Source: Myxococcota bacterium (lineage in GTDB: Bacteria > Myxococcota_A > UBA9160 > PR03). Taken from it: DNA of 57,883 nt. Below, piece by piece: positions 40,343 to 51,680 of the stretch. Under the pieces are notes generated by a model. That model searched no databases. It was not told the DNA's origin and saw only the letters and a program-made list of their open reading frames with translations. Every line of letters starts with the position of its first letter. Within the stretch, counting starts at the first letter, position 1. The position numbers and the translations under genes were made by a program. The DNA lies in the NCBI GenBank assembly GCA_030066475.1, contig JASJBO010000100.1, positions 1 to 57,883 on the forward strand. Reading direction: 5' to 3'.

Positions 40343-40876
40343 ATGGAGTTCGAACTCCACAACGAAGCTCCTCCCAGTTGGGAGGTGGACCGTGTCTGGA
40401 TCGTCGCGTTGTGCGCGGCGATGTTGCTGACCGGGTGCGCCACGTTCCAGCCGGGCAACGGCCGCGTGGAGCCGTTCCGGATGAGCTCGGTCGTGAGCGA
40501 GGGCGACGCGCAGCGGCGCGCTTCGACGCGGCTGGTGATCCAGGGGCTCGACGCGTCCGAGCCGGCCGCACTCGAGCTGTACCAGCGCGCGCTCCAGGTG
40601 GATCCGACCAATCCGTGGGCCTACCTCGCGCTGGCGCGGCAGCGGGCGATGGGCCCCCGGCCTGCCGAAGCGCTGTCGGCGCTCGATCAGGCGGAGTCGC
40701 TGCTGCGCGCCGAGGGCTCGCTGACCCCGGGGGTCGATGCGCACGTACGCGGCCTACGCGGTCTGGCGTTGCTGGGAAGTGGCGACGCGCGCGGACGCCG
40801 TCTGCTCGAAGAGGCGCAGCGCATGGCGCCCGATGCGTGGGGCGACGGTCGTCTCGACGCTCCTGAGCTGCGGTGA
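40343..40876 (+). CDS. TPR-containing lipoprotein
   Basis: A protein of 177 residues. The signal ends in AAMLLTGCATF, a good lipobox. A longer-than-usual acidic leader (MEFELHNEAPPSWEVD) means the start is doubtful; a GTG at 40385 would give a cleaner signal but lacks a well-spaced ribosome site. Residues about 65-160 are helical and TPR-like (ALELYQRALQVDPTNPWAYLALA, LEEAQRMAPDAWGD). The first codons contain two palindromes, GGAGTTCGAACTCC and CCTCCCAGTTGGGAGG. It may serve PBP1b as an outer-membrane partner; this is inferred only from adjacency. Confidence 0.7.
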   Translation: MEFELHNEAPPSWEVDRVWIVALCAAMLLTGCATFQPGNGRVEPFRMSSVVSEGDAQRRASTRLVIQGLDASEPAALELYQRALQVDPTNPWAYLALARQRAMGPRPAEALSALDQAESLLRAEGSLTPGVDAHVRGLRGLALLGSGDARGRRLLEEAQRMAPDAWGDGRLDAPELR

Positions 40877-40892
40877 TAGCGTCGTCGGCGTC

Positions 40893-41444
40893 ATGACACC
40901 CAAGGCGAAGCTGTTCTTCGGAGCGCTGGCGATCACGGCGCCGCTCGACCAGGCCACGAAGATCTGGGTCGACCAGACCATGACCTTCGCGGATCGCATC
41001 CAGGTGATCGAGGGCTTCTTCTACCTCACGCACGTGCGAAACCCCGGTGCGGCGTTCGGTTTGTTCGCGGATTCGCCCGCGGCGATCCGCGTCGGTTTGT
41101 TCATCGGCATCACGCTGGTCGCGATCGGATTGATCTTCTCCTTCTACCGAAAGCTGGCCCCGGGGGATCGACTGTCGGCACTCTCCCTCGGCATGATCCT
41201 CGGGGGCGCGATCGGCAACCTGGTCGATCGCGTGTTCCGCGGCGAGGTCGTCGACTTCCTGCACTTCAAGCTCTGGGGCGGATACAGCTGGCCCGACTTC
41301 AACCTCGCCGACACCTGGATCGTCGTCGGTGTCGCGTTCCTCGTGATCGAGTTGCTCGCGACCGAGGGCGAAACGCGCACGGACCCCGCGGGAGCAGAGC
41401 CCGAGACCCGAGTTCGCATCGACTCCTCACGTCCGCCGAATTGA
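40893..41444 (+). CDS. lspA: prolipoprotein signal peptidase (signal peptidase II)
   Basis: A protein of 183 residues, an inner-membrane aspartyl protease that removes signal peptides from lipid-modified prolipoproteins. Four hydrophobic segments, LDQATKIWVD, RNPGAAFGLF, and the two catalytic Asp in GNLVDRVF (Asp112) and FNLADTW (Asp140) are present. The about 25-residue polar tail (GETRTDPAGAEPETR) is extra. It starts 17 bases after the preceding lipoprotein gene. Confidence 0.94.
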   Translation: MTPKAKLFFGALAITAPLDQATKIWVDQTMTFADRIQVIEGFFYLTHVRNPGAAFGLFADSPAAIRVGLFIGITLVAIGLIFSFYRKLAPGDRLSALSLGMILGGAIGNLVDRVFRGEVVDFLHFKLWGGYSWPDFNLADTWIVVGVAFLVIELLATEGETRTDPAGAEPETRVRIDSSRPPN

Positions 41445-41541
41445 ATCGCACGTTCCGCTGCCTGCCCCACTGTGGTTAGACGCTTCTTGGTGTAGGGGAA
41501 ATGCGTTCGTCGTTTAGTCGTAACAAGACCCCTCTGATTTC

Positions 41542-41570
41542 TTGACACCCTGTCAGGCGCGTGCAATAAA
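41542..41570 (+). promoter_or_regulatory. sigma-70-type promoter for the IclR gene
   Basis: A perfect TTGACA at 41542-41547 is 17 bases from AATAAA at 41565-41570. Transcription would start near 41577, giving a leader of about 218 bases. The 350-base gap 41445-41794 otherwise shows no gene, though the surrounding DNA is less GC-rich than the average of the window. Confidence 0.65.
41543..41555. promoter_or_regulatory. inverted repeat inside the IclR promoter
   Basis: TGACA-CCC-TGTCA overlaps the -35 box and spacer, a position suited to autorepression by the IclR-type protein encoded downstream. The site is proposed from position and symmetry only. Confidence 0.5.
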
Positions 41571-41794
41571 GCTGCCCTCACTGAGACTGCAGCCACCGCA
41601 ACTCTGGGCGTTCCCCCACCGCGCCAACGTCGGACGAGTCATGCATCGCAGCTTCGACCCCACATCCGTTCCTGCCTCCGTCGCCTGCGACGGTCGAGCA
41701 TCGGCGCGCAACCGATTCGCGCCCGGGACGGGAGGGGACGTCGTGACCGTCGCCGTCGCCGAAGGGGAGGGACCGGGCTCGAGGGGACGTGCCG

Positions 41795-42577
41795 ATGAAC
41801 CGGCCGAAGAGCGACTACGCGATCCAGACCGTCACGAACGCCCTGCGCCTGCTCGAGGCCTTCGAGCATGACGACGAGCTCGGCGTCACGGAGCTCGCGC
41901 GCAGGCTGAACCTGCACAAGAACAACGTGTTCCGATTGCTCGCCACGCTCGTCGAGGCCGGCTACATCGGCCAGACGCCCAGCGACCGCTATCGGCTCGG
42001 CGTGGCCTGCCTCCAGCTGGGACAGCGCTACGCGCGCAATCACGGCCTGGTGCGGCGGGCCGCACCGGTCCTCGAGGCACTCGCGCATCGGACCGGCGAG
42101 ACCACCCATCTCGGGGTGTTGCGGGGCTTCGACGTGGTGCACGTCGCGGGGGCCCAGTCGGACGGGAACGTCATCACCGGGCTGCGCGTGGGCCGGCCGC
42201 TGCCGGGCTACTGCACGGCGCTCGGCAAGGTCCTGATCGCCTGCGATGCGCCAGCGCGCCTGGAGCAGTTCGACCGCGAGGTGATCGAGGCGGACCGCGT
42301 CGCGGCGCGCACGGAGCGCACCATCGTCGATCCCGAGAAGCTGGTGGAGCACCTCCGGGGCGTGGCGTCGCGCGGCTGGGCGACCGACCTCGAGGAGTGC
42401 GAGGAGGGCCTCGCCTGCGTCGCGGCTCCGGTGCACGACGCGAGCGGCCGCCTGGCCGGCGCCATCTCGGTATCGGCACCGGCATTCCGGGCCGCGCCCG
42501 CAGCGCTCGAGGAGCGGGTGCTTCCCGCCGTCAGCGACGCCGCGCGCTCGCTCTCGCGCGAGCTCGGCTACAGCTGA
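41795..42577 (+). CDS. IclR-family transcriptional regulator
   Basis: A protein of 260 residues. Winged helix-turn-helix near 15-70 (VTELARRLNLHKNNVFRLLA, LVEAGYIGQTPS) and the IclR ligand domain (GETTHLGVLRG, GRPLPGYCTALGKVLIA, GWATDLEECEEGLACVA, ISVSAP). These proteins often control catabolic genes, including aromatic or short-chain acid pathways. The ATG at 41795 is chosen for GAGGGGA 7 bases upstream, rather than a GTG six bases earlier. It precedes the acyl-CoA dehydrogenase gene, a possible target. Confidence 0.92.
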   Translation: MNRPKSDYAIQTVTNALRLLEAFEHDDELGVTELARRLNLHKNNVFRLLATLVEAGYIGQTPSDRYRLGVACLQLGQRYARNHGLVRRAAPVLEALAHRTGETTHLGVLRGFDVVHVAGAQSDGNVITGLRVGRPLPGYCTALGKVLIACDAPARLEQFDREVIEADRVAARTERTIVDPEKLVEHLRGVASRGWATDLEECEEGLACVAAPVHDASGRLAGAISVSAPAFRAAPAALEERVLPAVSDAARSLSRELGYS

Positions 42578-42707
42578 ACGAACCCCCCGGGCCTGTTACC
42601 CTGCTCGGCCCCGAGCCTGCGATCTCCCGCGCGCTCGGTTTGCAGGGTGACCCCCGGTCAGCTTCCGCGACGTCCCGGTGGGCACCCCGCTTCGGAGGTC
42701 CGCCGAG

Positions 42708-43847
42708 ATGGAATTCGCCCTCACCGACGAGCAGCTCGTCCTCCAGGAGACCGCGCGGCGCTTCGCGCAGACCGAGATCGCCCCCGTCGCTGGCGAGTAC
42801 GACGCCAGCGGCGAGTTCCCGCGGGAGATCATTCGCAAGGCCTGGGAGCTCGGACTGGTCAGCACCTGCGTCCCCGAGGAGTACGGCGGGGTCGCGCTTC
42901 CGATCATGGAGTCCTGCATCGCCACCGAGGAGCTGGCCTGGGGCTGCTCGGGGATGACCACCTCGATCATGGCCAACGACCTGGGCCTGATGCCGATCGT
43001 GGTGGCCGGCAACGAGGACCAGAAGAAGCGCTGGCTCGAGCTGGTCACCGGCGATTTCAAGCTGGTGTGCTTCTGCCTCTCGGAGCCCGAGGCGGGCTCC
43101 GACGTGGCCGGGCTGCAGCTGCTGGCCGAGAAGGACGGCGACGACTACCTCCTGAACGGCACCAAGTGCTGGATCACCAACGGCGGCGAGGCGGACGTCT
43201 TCACCGTCTTCGCCACCCTCGACCGCTCGTCCCGCCACAAGGGCATCTGTGCCTTCGTGATCGGCAAGGATACGCCCGGCCTCACCCCGGGGAAGAAGGA
43301 AGACAAGATGGGTCAGCGCGCCAGCGACACGCGCGTGATCCACTTCGACAACGTGCGGGTGCCGGCGAGCGACCGCCTCGGCCAGGAGGGTGAGGGCTTC
43401 AAGATCGCGATGCGCACGCTCGACCGCACCCGTCCGCCGATCGGCGCCCTCGCCACGGGCATCGCCCGCCGCGCGCTCGACGAGTCGGTGGCCTACGCCA
43501 AGGAGCGCAAGGCCTTCGGCACGCCGATCGGGATGTTCCAGGGCGTCCAGTTCATGCTGGCCGACATGGCCAAGGACATCGAGGCCGCCCGGCTGCTGAC
43601 GCTCCAGAGCGCCTGGATGGTCGACCAGGGCCTGCGCGCCTCCAAGCACTCCTCGGTGGCGAAGTGCTTCGCCACCGACGTGGCGATGAAGGCCGCCACC
43701 GACGCCGTCCAGGTCTTCGGCGGCAACGGGTACACCAAGGAATACCCGGTCGAGAAGCTGATGCGGGACGCGAAGCTGATGCAGATCTACGAGGGGACCA
43801 ACCAGATCCAGCGCCTCGTGATCGCGCGCGAGCTCCTGAAGGAGTAG
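42708..43847 (+). CDS. acyl-CoA dehydrogenase
   Basis: A protein of 379 residues, of the short/branched-chain size. GGAGG lies 9 bases upstream of the ATG. It has the FAD-binding segments [14 protein letters not shown] and [35 protein letters not shown] and the C-terminal [17 protein letters not shown] with the catalytic Glu. It oxidises an acyl-CoA to the enoyl-CoA and passes electrons to ETF. Its chain length is not certain; butyryl- or isovaleryl-type is likely. Confidence 0.93.
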   Translation: MEFALTDEQLVLQETARRFAQTEIAPVAGEYDASGEFPREIIRKAWELGLVSTCVPEEYGGVALPIMESCIATEELAWGCSGMTTSIMANDLGLMPIVVAGNEDQKKRWLELVTGDFKLVCFCLSEPEAGSDVAGLQLLAEKDGDDYLLNGTKCWITNGGEADVFTVFATLDRSSRHKGICAFVIGKDTPGLTPGKKEDKMGQRASDTRVIHFDNVRVPASDRLGQEGEGFKIAMRTLDRTRPPIGALATGIARRALDESVAYAKERKAFGTPIGMFQGVQFMLADMAKDIEAARLLTLQSAWMVDQGLRASKHSSVAKCFATDVAMKAATDAVQVFGGNGYTKEYPVEKLMRDAKLMQIYEGTNQIQRLVIARELLKE

Positions 43848-43857
43848 CCCGCTCCGG

Positions 43858-44805
43858 GTGCGGCCGATCCTGCTCGACACCGACATCGGAAGCGACGTCG
43901 ACGACGCGCTCGCGCTGGGTCTGATCCTGGCGTCCCCCGAGGTGTTCGAGCTGGTGGCCGTGACCACCGTGGCAGGGGACACCGCGGTGCGCGCCCGGAT
44001 CGCCGCGCGCCAGCTCGGGCTCGCCGGTCGAACCGGCATCGAGGTCTGCGCGGGCGCTCGCGAGCCGCTGCTGCGCGGGCCCGGGCGCTTCGTGTGGTTC
44101 GGTCACGAAGGGGACGGTCTGCCCGCGGGGCCCGACGCAGTCCTGTCGGACGAGCCGGGTCCCGAGCGGATCGTGCGCGCTGCGCGCGAGTGCGACGGCC
44201 TCGAGCTGGTCGCGATCGGCCCGATGACCAACGTGGCGCGCGCGCTGGCGCTCGACCCGGAGCTGCCGAAACGGGTCGCCGGTCTCACCATCATGGGGGG
44301 GCACGTGCGGCGCGTCGTGGTGGGCGGCCGCGAGATCCGGCCCGGCATCGACTACAACCTCTGCTCCGATCCCGAGGCCAGCGTCGCGGTGCTCGGCGCG
44401 GGATTCCGCACCATGCTGGTCACCGCCGACGTGACCCTCCGCACCTGGATGAGTCCCGGCGACGTCGACCGGCTGGCCGCGGCGCCCGGTCCGGTGGCGC
44501 AGCTCCTGGCCGGGCAGCTCCACATCTGGGCGGCGGCGCAGAAGAAGCTGTTCCGCGCCTGGAAGGTCGAGGAGCCGCCCGGCTTCGCGGCCTTCCTGCA
44601 CGACCCGCTCACGATCCTGGCGCTGATCGATCCGGCGCCGCTGCGGATCGAGGCGTTGCGCATCGTGCCCACCATCCAGGCCGGCATCCTGCGCACCCTC
44701 GAGGTCGACCCCGAGGACGAGCCCGGCGCGCCGATGCAGGTCGCCACCGAGGTCGACGCGCCGGCCGCGGCGGCCGCGATCGTGAGGCGACTGGCGCTCG
44801 TCTGA
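43858..44805 (+). CDS. inosine-uridine type nucleoside hydrolase
   Basis: A protein of 315 residues from a GTG. The calcium-binding [12 protein letters not shown] near 7-18, [10 protein letters not shown], the loop [10 protein letters not shown] and FLHDPLTI with the last metal Asp are intact. It cleaves the N-glycosidic bond of ribonucleosides for salvage. Co-location with an acyl-CoA dehydrogenase and malic enzyme does not show a pathway. It begins 10 bases after the dehydrogenase stop. Confidence 0.9.
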   Translation: MRPILLDTDIGSDVDDALALGLILASPEVFELVAVTTVAGDTAVRARIAARQLGLAGRTGIEVCAGAREPLLRGPGRFVWFGHEGDGLPAGPDAVLSDEPGPERIVRAARECDGLELVAIGPMTNVARALALDPELPKRVAGLTIMGGHVRRVVVGGREIRPGIDYNLCSDPEASVAVLGAGFRTMLVTADVTLRTWMSPGDVDRLAAAPGPVAQLLAGQLHIWAAAQKKLFRAWKVEEPPGFAAFLHDPLTILALIDPAPLRIEALRIVPTIQAGILRTLEVDPEDEPGAPMQVATEVDAPAAAAAIVRRLALV

Positions 44806-44972
44806 GCCGCACCCGAGGGGCGAAAAGCGTCGCGGTGGCGAGGCCTTCCGGCCCCAGGCGGGGCTCGGCGCGCCGCGGCCATTCTGATAGACTGGACTGC
44901 CCGGCCGCCACGAGGGTGCCGAGCGGCGGGGGAGCCTCACCCCGAGCCGCGTACGCCCCACGAGGACACCCC

Positions 44973-46255
<1,283 letters not shown>

Positions 46256-46259
<4 letters not shown>

Positions 46260-47917
46260 ACACACCGTCCCCCTCCTATCTCCTCGAGAATCCGCTCGCG
46301 GCCGGCGCCGGGAGCGCTGCGCCGTCGGCGGCCACCCACTACGAGCGCGCGCTCGAGTTCGGCCACGAGGCCATCGAGCGGCCGCGGCGCGGCGGCGGCC
46401 CGGCGCGCGTGCGCGTGCAGCACTCGAAGGACCGCATGACGGTCTTCGAGCGCCTGCGCGTGCTGAGCGAGCGCGAGCCCAACCTGCTCTGGCAGAACTG
46501 GGGCCGCGCGCTCGACGGCGCCTCGATCGTGACCGGCATCCTCAACATCGGGGGCCGCGACGTCGCGGTGTACGGCCACGACTTCACCCTGCGCGCCGGC
46601 TCGATGGACGCCACCAACGGCGACAAGCTGGCCCGGCTGATCTACATGGCCGGCGAGCGCGGCATCCCGCTGATCGGGATGAACGACTCCGCCGGCGCCT
46701 TCGTGCCCGCCGGCGTGGGCGGACTCGACGGCTACTCCGAGGCGTTCACCGCGCTGCGCAAGATCAGCGGCGTGGTGCCCAGCATCAGCCTGATGTTCGG
46801 CTACAACGCCGGCGGCGGCGCCTACCTGCCGCGCCAGGGCTCGTTCATGATCCAGTGCGACGACACCTTCATCGGGCTCACCGGCCCGGGGGTGGTGAAG
46901 AGCGCGCTGGGCGAGGACGTGACTGCCGACGAGCTGGGCGGCCCGGGCGTGCACGGCATGAACGGGGTGGACGACATCACCACCCAGGACGAGCTGGGCT
47001 CGCTGCGCACCGCGATCCGGCTGCTGTCGTACCTGCCCGACAACAACCGCTCGATGGCGCCCTTCGCGCCGACCTCCGACCCCGTGGACCGCTTCACGCT
47101 CGAGGAGGACATCCTGTTCCGGCGCACCTTCGACTCGCCGGCCGGGATGAACGCGCCGCTCGACATCACCTTGTTCATGCAGCAGATCTGCGACCACGGC
47201 GAGTTCTTCGAGCTGCAGCCGCTGCGCGCGCGCAACATGATCACGGCCTTCGGCCGCATCGGCGGCCACGTGGTGGGCTTCGTCGCGAACAACTCGGCGG
47301 TGGCGTCGGGGCAGATCGACGTCGACGCCGCGCGCAAGGCGCAGCGCTTCATCCGCTTCTGCAACGTCTACAACGTCCCGCTGCTGTTCCTCGAGGACAC
47401 CACGGGCTTCCTGCCCGGCACCGAGCAGGAGTCGCGCGGCATCATCCTCGAGGGCCGCCGGCTGCTCGACGCGATCATCGACGTGCGGGTGCCCTCGATC
47501 ACGCTGATCATCCGCAACGCCTTCGGGGGCGCCTACGCCGCCTACAACTCGCACTACGTGGGCGCGGACATGGTGTTCGCCATGCCCCACGCGCGGATCG
47601 CGGTGATGGGCCCCGGCGGCGGCACCGAGTTCGTCTACAAGGACGAGATCCGCGAGCTCGACCGCGAGCACCGCAAGGCGCTGGCGGCCGGGACGGACGA
47701 AGCCGAGGCGCTGCGCGCCCGCGACGCCGGCCTCGCCGCGCTGCGCGACCGCTACGAGCGCGACCTGATGAACCCGGAGGAAGCGCTCTCGCTCGGCTCG
47801 GTGTCGCGCATCGTGATCCCGGGCACCAGCCGCCGGGTGCTGGCCGAGAACCTGGACTTCCTGATCCGGACCTACACGCCGTCGCCGATGGGCGGACCGC
47901 AGCGGGAGTTCGAGTAG
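46256..47917 (+). CDS. acyl-CoA carboxylase, carboxyltransferase subunit
   Basis: A protein of 553 residues from a TTG overlapping the malic enzyme stop. It has the tandem crotonase folds of propionyl/acetyl-CoA carboxylase beta subunits: [83 protein letters not shown]. It transfers CO2 from biotin to acyl-CoA. The acceptor acid is not clear; acetyl-, propionyl- or longer acyl-CoA are possible. It pairs with the biotin protein downstream. Confidence 0.92.
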
Positions 47918-50673
47918 TGCGGGACCGCAACTTCGAGGTGCGCCCCTTCCACGAGTGCGAGTCCGAGTGGCTCCGATCGTTCTCGCTCGAGGACATGAAG
48001 GTGCTGGTGGTGTGCCGCGGGCCGGTGCGCCAGGAGGCCTTCGACGTCTTCGACCAGGCCGGGGTGGGCGAGTACGGGATGCTGCTGTCCGAGAAGGACT
48101 CGGTGGTGTACCCACGCTGCCTGGCCCCGGAGCTGCGCCGGCTGCGCTTCCCGCACAACGTGCACCGGGTGGCCGACTACATGGGGGCCGGCCAGGAGGA
48201 GAAGCTCGAGCGCATCCGCGAGATCATCGAGATCGCGCTCGAGCACCGCTACACCCACCTGTTCGCCGGCTACGGCTTCATGGCCGAGGACGCCGAGTTC
48301 ATCGAGGCGATCGAGGCGGCCGGGCTCGGCTTCATCGGGCCCTCCTCGCGGGTGGTGCGCCGGGCCGGGGCCAAGGACGAGGCCAAGAAGCTGGCGCGCT
48401 CGCTCGGCAACGCCGTGATCCCGGGCGTGGACGACATCTCGGCGCGTGCCCTGCTGCGCCGCGCGGGCGACCGCGCCGCGCTCGAGGCGCTGGCCGGCGA
48501 GCACGGCCTCGAGTTCGAGTGGCGCGACGACGCCGCGCCCGCCGAGAACGCGGAGGCGCTGCTGCAGGCCGGCTACGCGGCCACCGTCGAGCTGGTCACC
48601 ATCGCGGAGCTCCAGAAGGAGGCCGAGGCGGTCTGCCAGGAGATCTGGGGCGAGTACGACGACCACCGTATCCGCTTCAAGCACATCGGCGGCGGTGGCG
48701 GCAAGGGCCAGCGCGTGGTGGGCGCCCCGGCCGAGATCGCGTCGGCCGTGATGGACGTGCTCGCCGAGTCGAAGGCGGTGGCGCCCGGCTCGAACCGCAA
48801 CTTCCTGGTCGAGCTGAACCTCGAGAGCACGCGGCACAACGAGATCCAGCTGCTGGGCAACGGCGAGTGGTCCCTGTCGCTGGGCGGGCGCGACTGCTCG
48901 GTGCAGATGCACGAGCAGAAGCTGCTCGAGGCGTCGCTGACGCAGGAGCTGCTCGAGGCCGAGATCGTGGGCGCCTCGGGCGAGACGGCCGCGGAGCTGC
49001 AGGGCGATCTCGAGACGCTGCGCCGCATGGAGGCCGAGGGCGAGCGCTTCGGCGAGGCCACCGGTCTCGACTCGGCGTCGACCTTCGAGTGCATCGTCGA
49101 GGGCTTCCACCACTTCTTCATGGAGATGAACACGCGCATCCAGGTGGAGCACGGCGTCACCGAGCTGTGCTACCGGCTGCGCTTCAGCAACCCCGAGGAC
49201 CCGGACGAGTTCTTCTACCTCGACCACCTGATCGAGGCGATGGCGCTGATCGCGTGCCACGGGAAGCGGCTGCCGCGGCCCGAGCGCGTGGCGCGCAGCG
49301 GCTCGGGCCTGGAGGCGCGCATCAACGCGACCAACCAGGCGCTCCAGCCCCATGCGGGCGGCGTGATCCGCGGCTGGTCGGAGCCGATCGAGGGCGAGAT
49401 CCGCTTCGACCAGGGGATCGGCACGCGCAATCCCGACACCGGCGCGTTCATCTTCTACGCGCTGGCCGGCGCCTACGACTCGAACGTGGCGCTCGTGCTG
49501 ACCGACGGGGACACCCGGCGCGAGAACTACGAGCGCATGGCCGAGATCCTGCGCCGCACCGAGATGCGCGGCGAAGACCTGCACACCAACCTCGAAGTCC
49601 ACTACGGACTGGTGCAGTGGTTCCTCGGCAAGGGCGTGATGGCCAAGCCCAACACGCGCTTCATGACCTCGTACCTCGGCGCCGTGGGCGCGATCCAGCG
49701 CGTGCTGAACGACCTCGACCTCGCCTTCGCGATGGCCGAGTTGGGTCGGCGCCTCGAGGATCCGGCGGCGCGGCCGATCCTGGCCGCCAAGGAGACGCTG
49801 CTGATGCGCCCGCTGGCGCGCCTGCTGGCGCAGCCGCACGTGCTGGCCGGCTTCCTGGGCCGCTACGACGGCGAGCTGTGGGAGCTGGTGGACGGCCGCG
49901 CCCACTTCGTGGCGAACCCGGTCCACTTCCTCGAGCGGCTCTACGACTTCCTGGACCTCGAGGACACGCCCGAGAAGCCGCCCTCCGAGAAGATCTGGGA
50001 CCAGGACCGGGAGATCCTGCAGGCGGCGCTCGACTTCTACGCCGAGGTGAAGACGCGCAGCAGCGCCGCCGACTGGCCCGCGCTGCGCGCCCTGCTCGAG
50101 GGCGAGTCCGACGAGTCCGTGGCGGGCGGCGACGAGGCGCTCTGGCAGGCGTGCCGGGCCGCGCACCGCGGCTTCCAGGTGGGCATGGAGCTGCTGCTGC
50201 TGATCCCCGAGATCGGCGCCCGCTCGCGCTTCCTCGAGATCGGGGTCGGGGCGGACCTCGACCCGGTGTTCCCCGACTGCTTCACCGACTCCCACCACCT
50301 GGCGGAGTGCACGCGCGCGCTGGCGCCGCCGCCGCGGGCCAGCGCCGACGAGATCGTGACGCCGATGGGGGGCACCTTCTACGCGCGCGAAGCCCCCGAC
50401 CTGCCGCTGCTGATCGACGAGGGCGAGCACTTCGAGGCCGACCAGCCGCTCTTCATCATCGAGGTGATGAAGATGTTCAACAAGGTGCTGGCCCCGTTCT
50501 CGGGCACGGTGGTCGAGAACCGCATGCAGGACCGCGACGGCAGCGTGGTGAAGAAGGGCGAGGTGGTCCTCAAGATCAGGCCCGACGAGCAGATCGTCGA
50601 GGAGCCCCCCGAGGCGGTGCGAGAGCGCGTCGAGCGCACCACTCGCGAGCTGCTCGACGCGATCGACGTCTAG
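47917..50673 (+). CDS. acyl-CoA carboxylase, divergent biotin carboxylase-BCCP fusion
   Basis: A protein of 918 residues; the GTG overlaps the previous TAG by one base. Residues about 20-500 form a biotin carboxylase: KVLVVCRGPVRQEAF at the start (normally ANRGEIA), GYGFMAEDAEFIE, HIGGGGGKGQRV, and ATP-grasp EMNTRIQVEHGVTE near 403-416. About 500-800 is a helical linker of unusual length. The C-terminus is a lipoyl/biotinyl domain with EVMKMFNKV, biotin Lys near 852, followed by KKGEVVLKI. It loads CO2 onto biotin for the partner carboxyltransferase. The whole protein deviates strongly from standard AccA/PccA. Confidence 0.9.
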   Translation: MRDRNFEVRPFHECESEWLRSFSLEDMKVLVVCRGPVRQEAFDVFDQAGVGEYGMLLSEKDSVVYPRCLAPELRRLRFPHNVHRVADYMGAGQEEKLERIREIIEIALEHRYTHLFAGYGFMAEDAEFIEAIEAAGLGFIGPSSRVVRRAGAKDEAKKLARSLGNAVIPGVDDISARALLRRAGDRAALEALAGEHGLEFEWRDDAAPAENAEALLQAGYAATVELVTIAELQKEAEAVCQEIWGEYDDHRIRFKHIGGGGGKGQRVVGAPAEIASAVMDVLAESKAVAPGSNRNFLVELNLESTRHNEIQLLGNGEWSLSLGGRDCSVQMHEQKLLEASLTQELLEAEIVGASGETAAELQGDLETLRRMEAEGERFGEATGLDSASTFECIVEGFHHFFMEMNTRIQVEHGVTELCYRLRFSNPEDPDEFFYLDHLIEAMALIACHGKRLPRPERVARSGSGLEARINATNQALQPHAGGVIRGWSEPIEGEIRFDQGIGTRNPDTGAFIFYALAGAYDSNVALVLTDGDTRRENYERMAEILRRTEMRGEDLHTNLEVHYGLVQWFLGKGVMAKPNTRFMTSYLGAVGAIQRVLNDLDLAFAMAELGRRLEDPAARPILAAKETLLMRPLARLLAQPHVLAGFLGRYDGELWELVDGRAHFVANPVHFLERLYDFLDLEDTPEKPPSEKIWDQDREILQAALDFYAEVKTRSSAADWPALRALLEGESDESVAGGDEALWQACRAAHRGFQVGMELLLLIPEIGARSRFLEIGVGADLDPVFPDCFTDSHHLAECTRALAPPPRASADEIVTPMGGTFYAREAPDLPLLIDEGEHFEADQPLFIIEVMKMFNKVLAPFSGTVVENRMQDRDGSVVKKGEVVLKIRPDEQIVEEPPEAVRERVERTTRELLDAIDV

Positions 50674-50683
50674 AGGGGGTCCG

Positions 50684-51649
50684 ATGCGCGCACTCCTGGC
50701 GCTGGCCCTCGTCGTCCTGGCGGGCCCCGCCCTCGCCGACCCGCCGCTGGCGCGTCCGATCCTCGAAGAGGCCGGCTACTCGGAGGCGCAGATCTCCGAG
50801 CTCAAGGCGGGCAAGATGGTGACGCGCTCGCTCGACCCGTCGAACGATCGCGAGCTCACCGCCGGTCTCGCCTTCCTCGTGCGCGTTCCTCCCAACGAGC
50901 TGATGAAGGAGACGCGCGACCGCATCCTGGTCGAGGTCGACCCCAACACCGACGCCTGGGGCGCGCTCGAGGGTGACGCGAGCGCGGCGGCGTTCGCCTC
51001 GCTGAAGCTCGGACCCGACCTCGAGAAGGCCTATCGGAAGGCCGAGCCGGGCTCGGACCTCAACCTCTCGAAGGACGAGATCGAGGCGCTCCGCTCCCAC
51101 ACCGGCTCGCTCGACGCCGCCGTGCGCGACCAGGTGCGGGAGCGCTACCGCGCCTATCGCGCAGAGGGCCTCGGCGGCATCGCGCCCTATGATCGCGGGG
51201 ACGGCGAGTCGCCCGCGGGCGGCGACCTGCGCAGTGCGACCGAGGCGCTGACCGGGCTCGACCGACACGTTCCGGAGTTCCGCAGGGCGCTACTCGACTA
51301 CCCGAAGCAGCTTCCAGACGGCTTCGAAGAGCGCTTCGACTGGTCGCTCTACCAGGCGCACGGCTCCCCGGTCATCCTGCTCACGCACCGCATGGGCATG
51401 CCCGCCGGCAGCGGCTGGGTCGTGGCGCAGCGGCAGTTCTACGTGAGCGCCTCCTACAACGTCGAGCAGGCGATCGCTGCCTTCCTGCCGGTGTCGGAGG
51501 GGACGCTGGTGCTGTACCAGAACCGCACCTCGACCGACCAGGTGGCCGGCTTCGGTGGCTCCGCGAAGCGCAAGATCGGCGGGAAGCTGATGGCAGCGCA
51601 GCTCTCGGAGCTGTTCGACGCGCTGCGCAAGGCCGCCGAGAACGAGTAG
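50684..51649 (+). CDS. secreted protein of unknown function
   Basis: A protein of 321 residues with a clear Sec signal (MRALLALALVVLAGPALA, cut before DPPL). No family recognised. The front half is helical and rich in Asp/Glu/Arg (SEAQISELKAGKMVTRSL, DEIEALRSHTGSLDAAVRDQ); the back half is beta-rich (SPVILLTHRMGMPAGSGWVV, AQRQFYVSASYNVEQAIAAF, EGTLVLYQNRTSTDQVAGFG). Possibly an outer-membrane or periplasmic protein. It follows the carboxylase fusion after 10 bases with AGGGGG as ribosome site. It converges on tatC. Confidence 0.75.
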   Translation: MRALLALALVVLAGPALADPPLARPILEEAGYSEAQISELKAGKMVTRSLDPSNDRELTAGLAFLVRVPPNELMKETRDRILVEVDPNTDAWGALEGDASAAAFASLKLGPDLEKAYRKAEPGSDLNLSKDEIEALRSHTGSLDAAVRDQVRERYRAYRAEGLGGIAPYDRGDGESPAGGDLRSATEALTGLDRHVPEFRRALLDYPKQLPDGFEERFDWSLYQAHGSPVILLTHRMGMPAGSGWVVAQRQFYVSASYNVEQAIAAFLPVSEGTLVLYQNRTSTDQVAGFGGSAKRKIGGKLMAAQLSELFDALRKAAENE

Positions 51650-51663
51650 CCGGCCCCGCGCCC

Positions 51664-51680
51664 GGCCGCGCTACGCGGCC
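51664..51680. terminator. hairpin at convergent junction with tatC
   Basis: GGCCGCG pairs with CGCGGCC around CTA, which is also the tatC stop codon read on the minus strand. No T run follows, so a two-way terminator is only a possibility. Confidence 0.45.

Noticed and set aside
40345..40387. Palindromes GGAGTTCGAACTCC and CCTCCCAGTTGGGAGG as a riboswitch-like site hiding a ribosome site
   Set aside because: They are most likely inside the lipoprotein coding start, and the nearest well-spaced start codon is out of frame.
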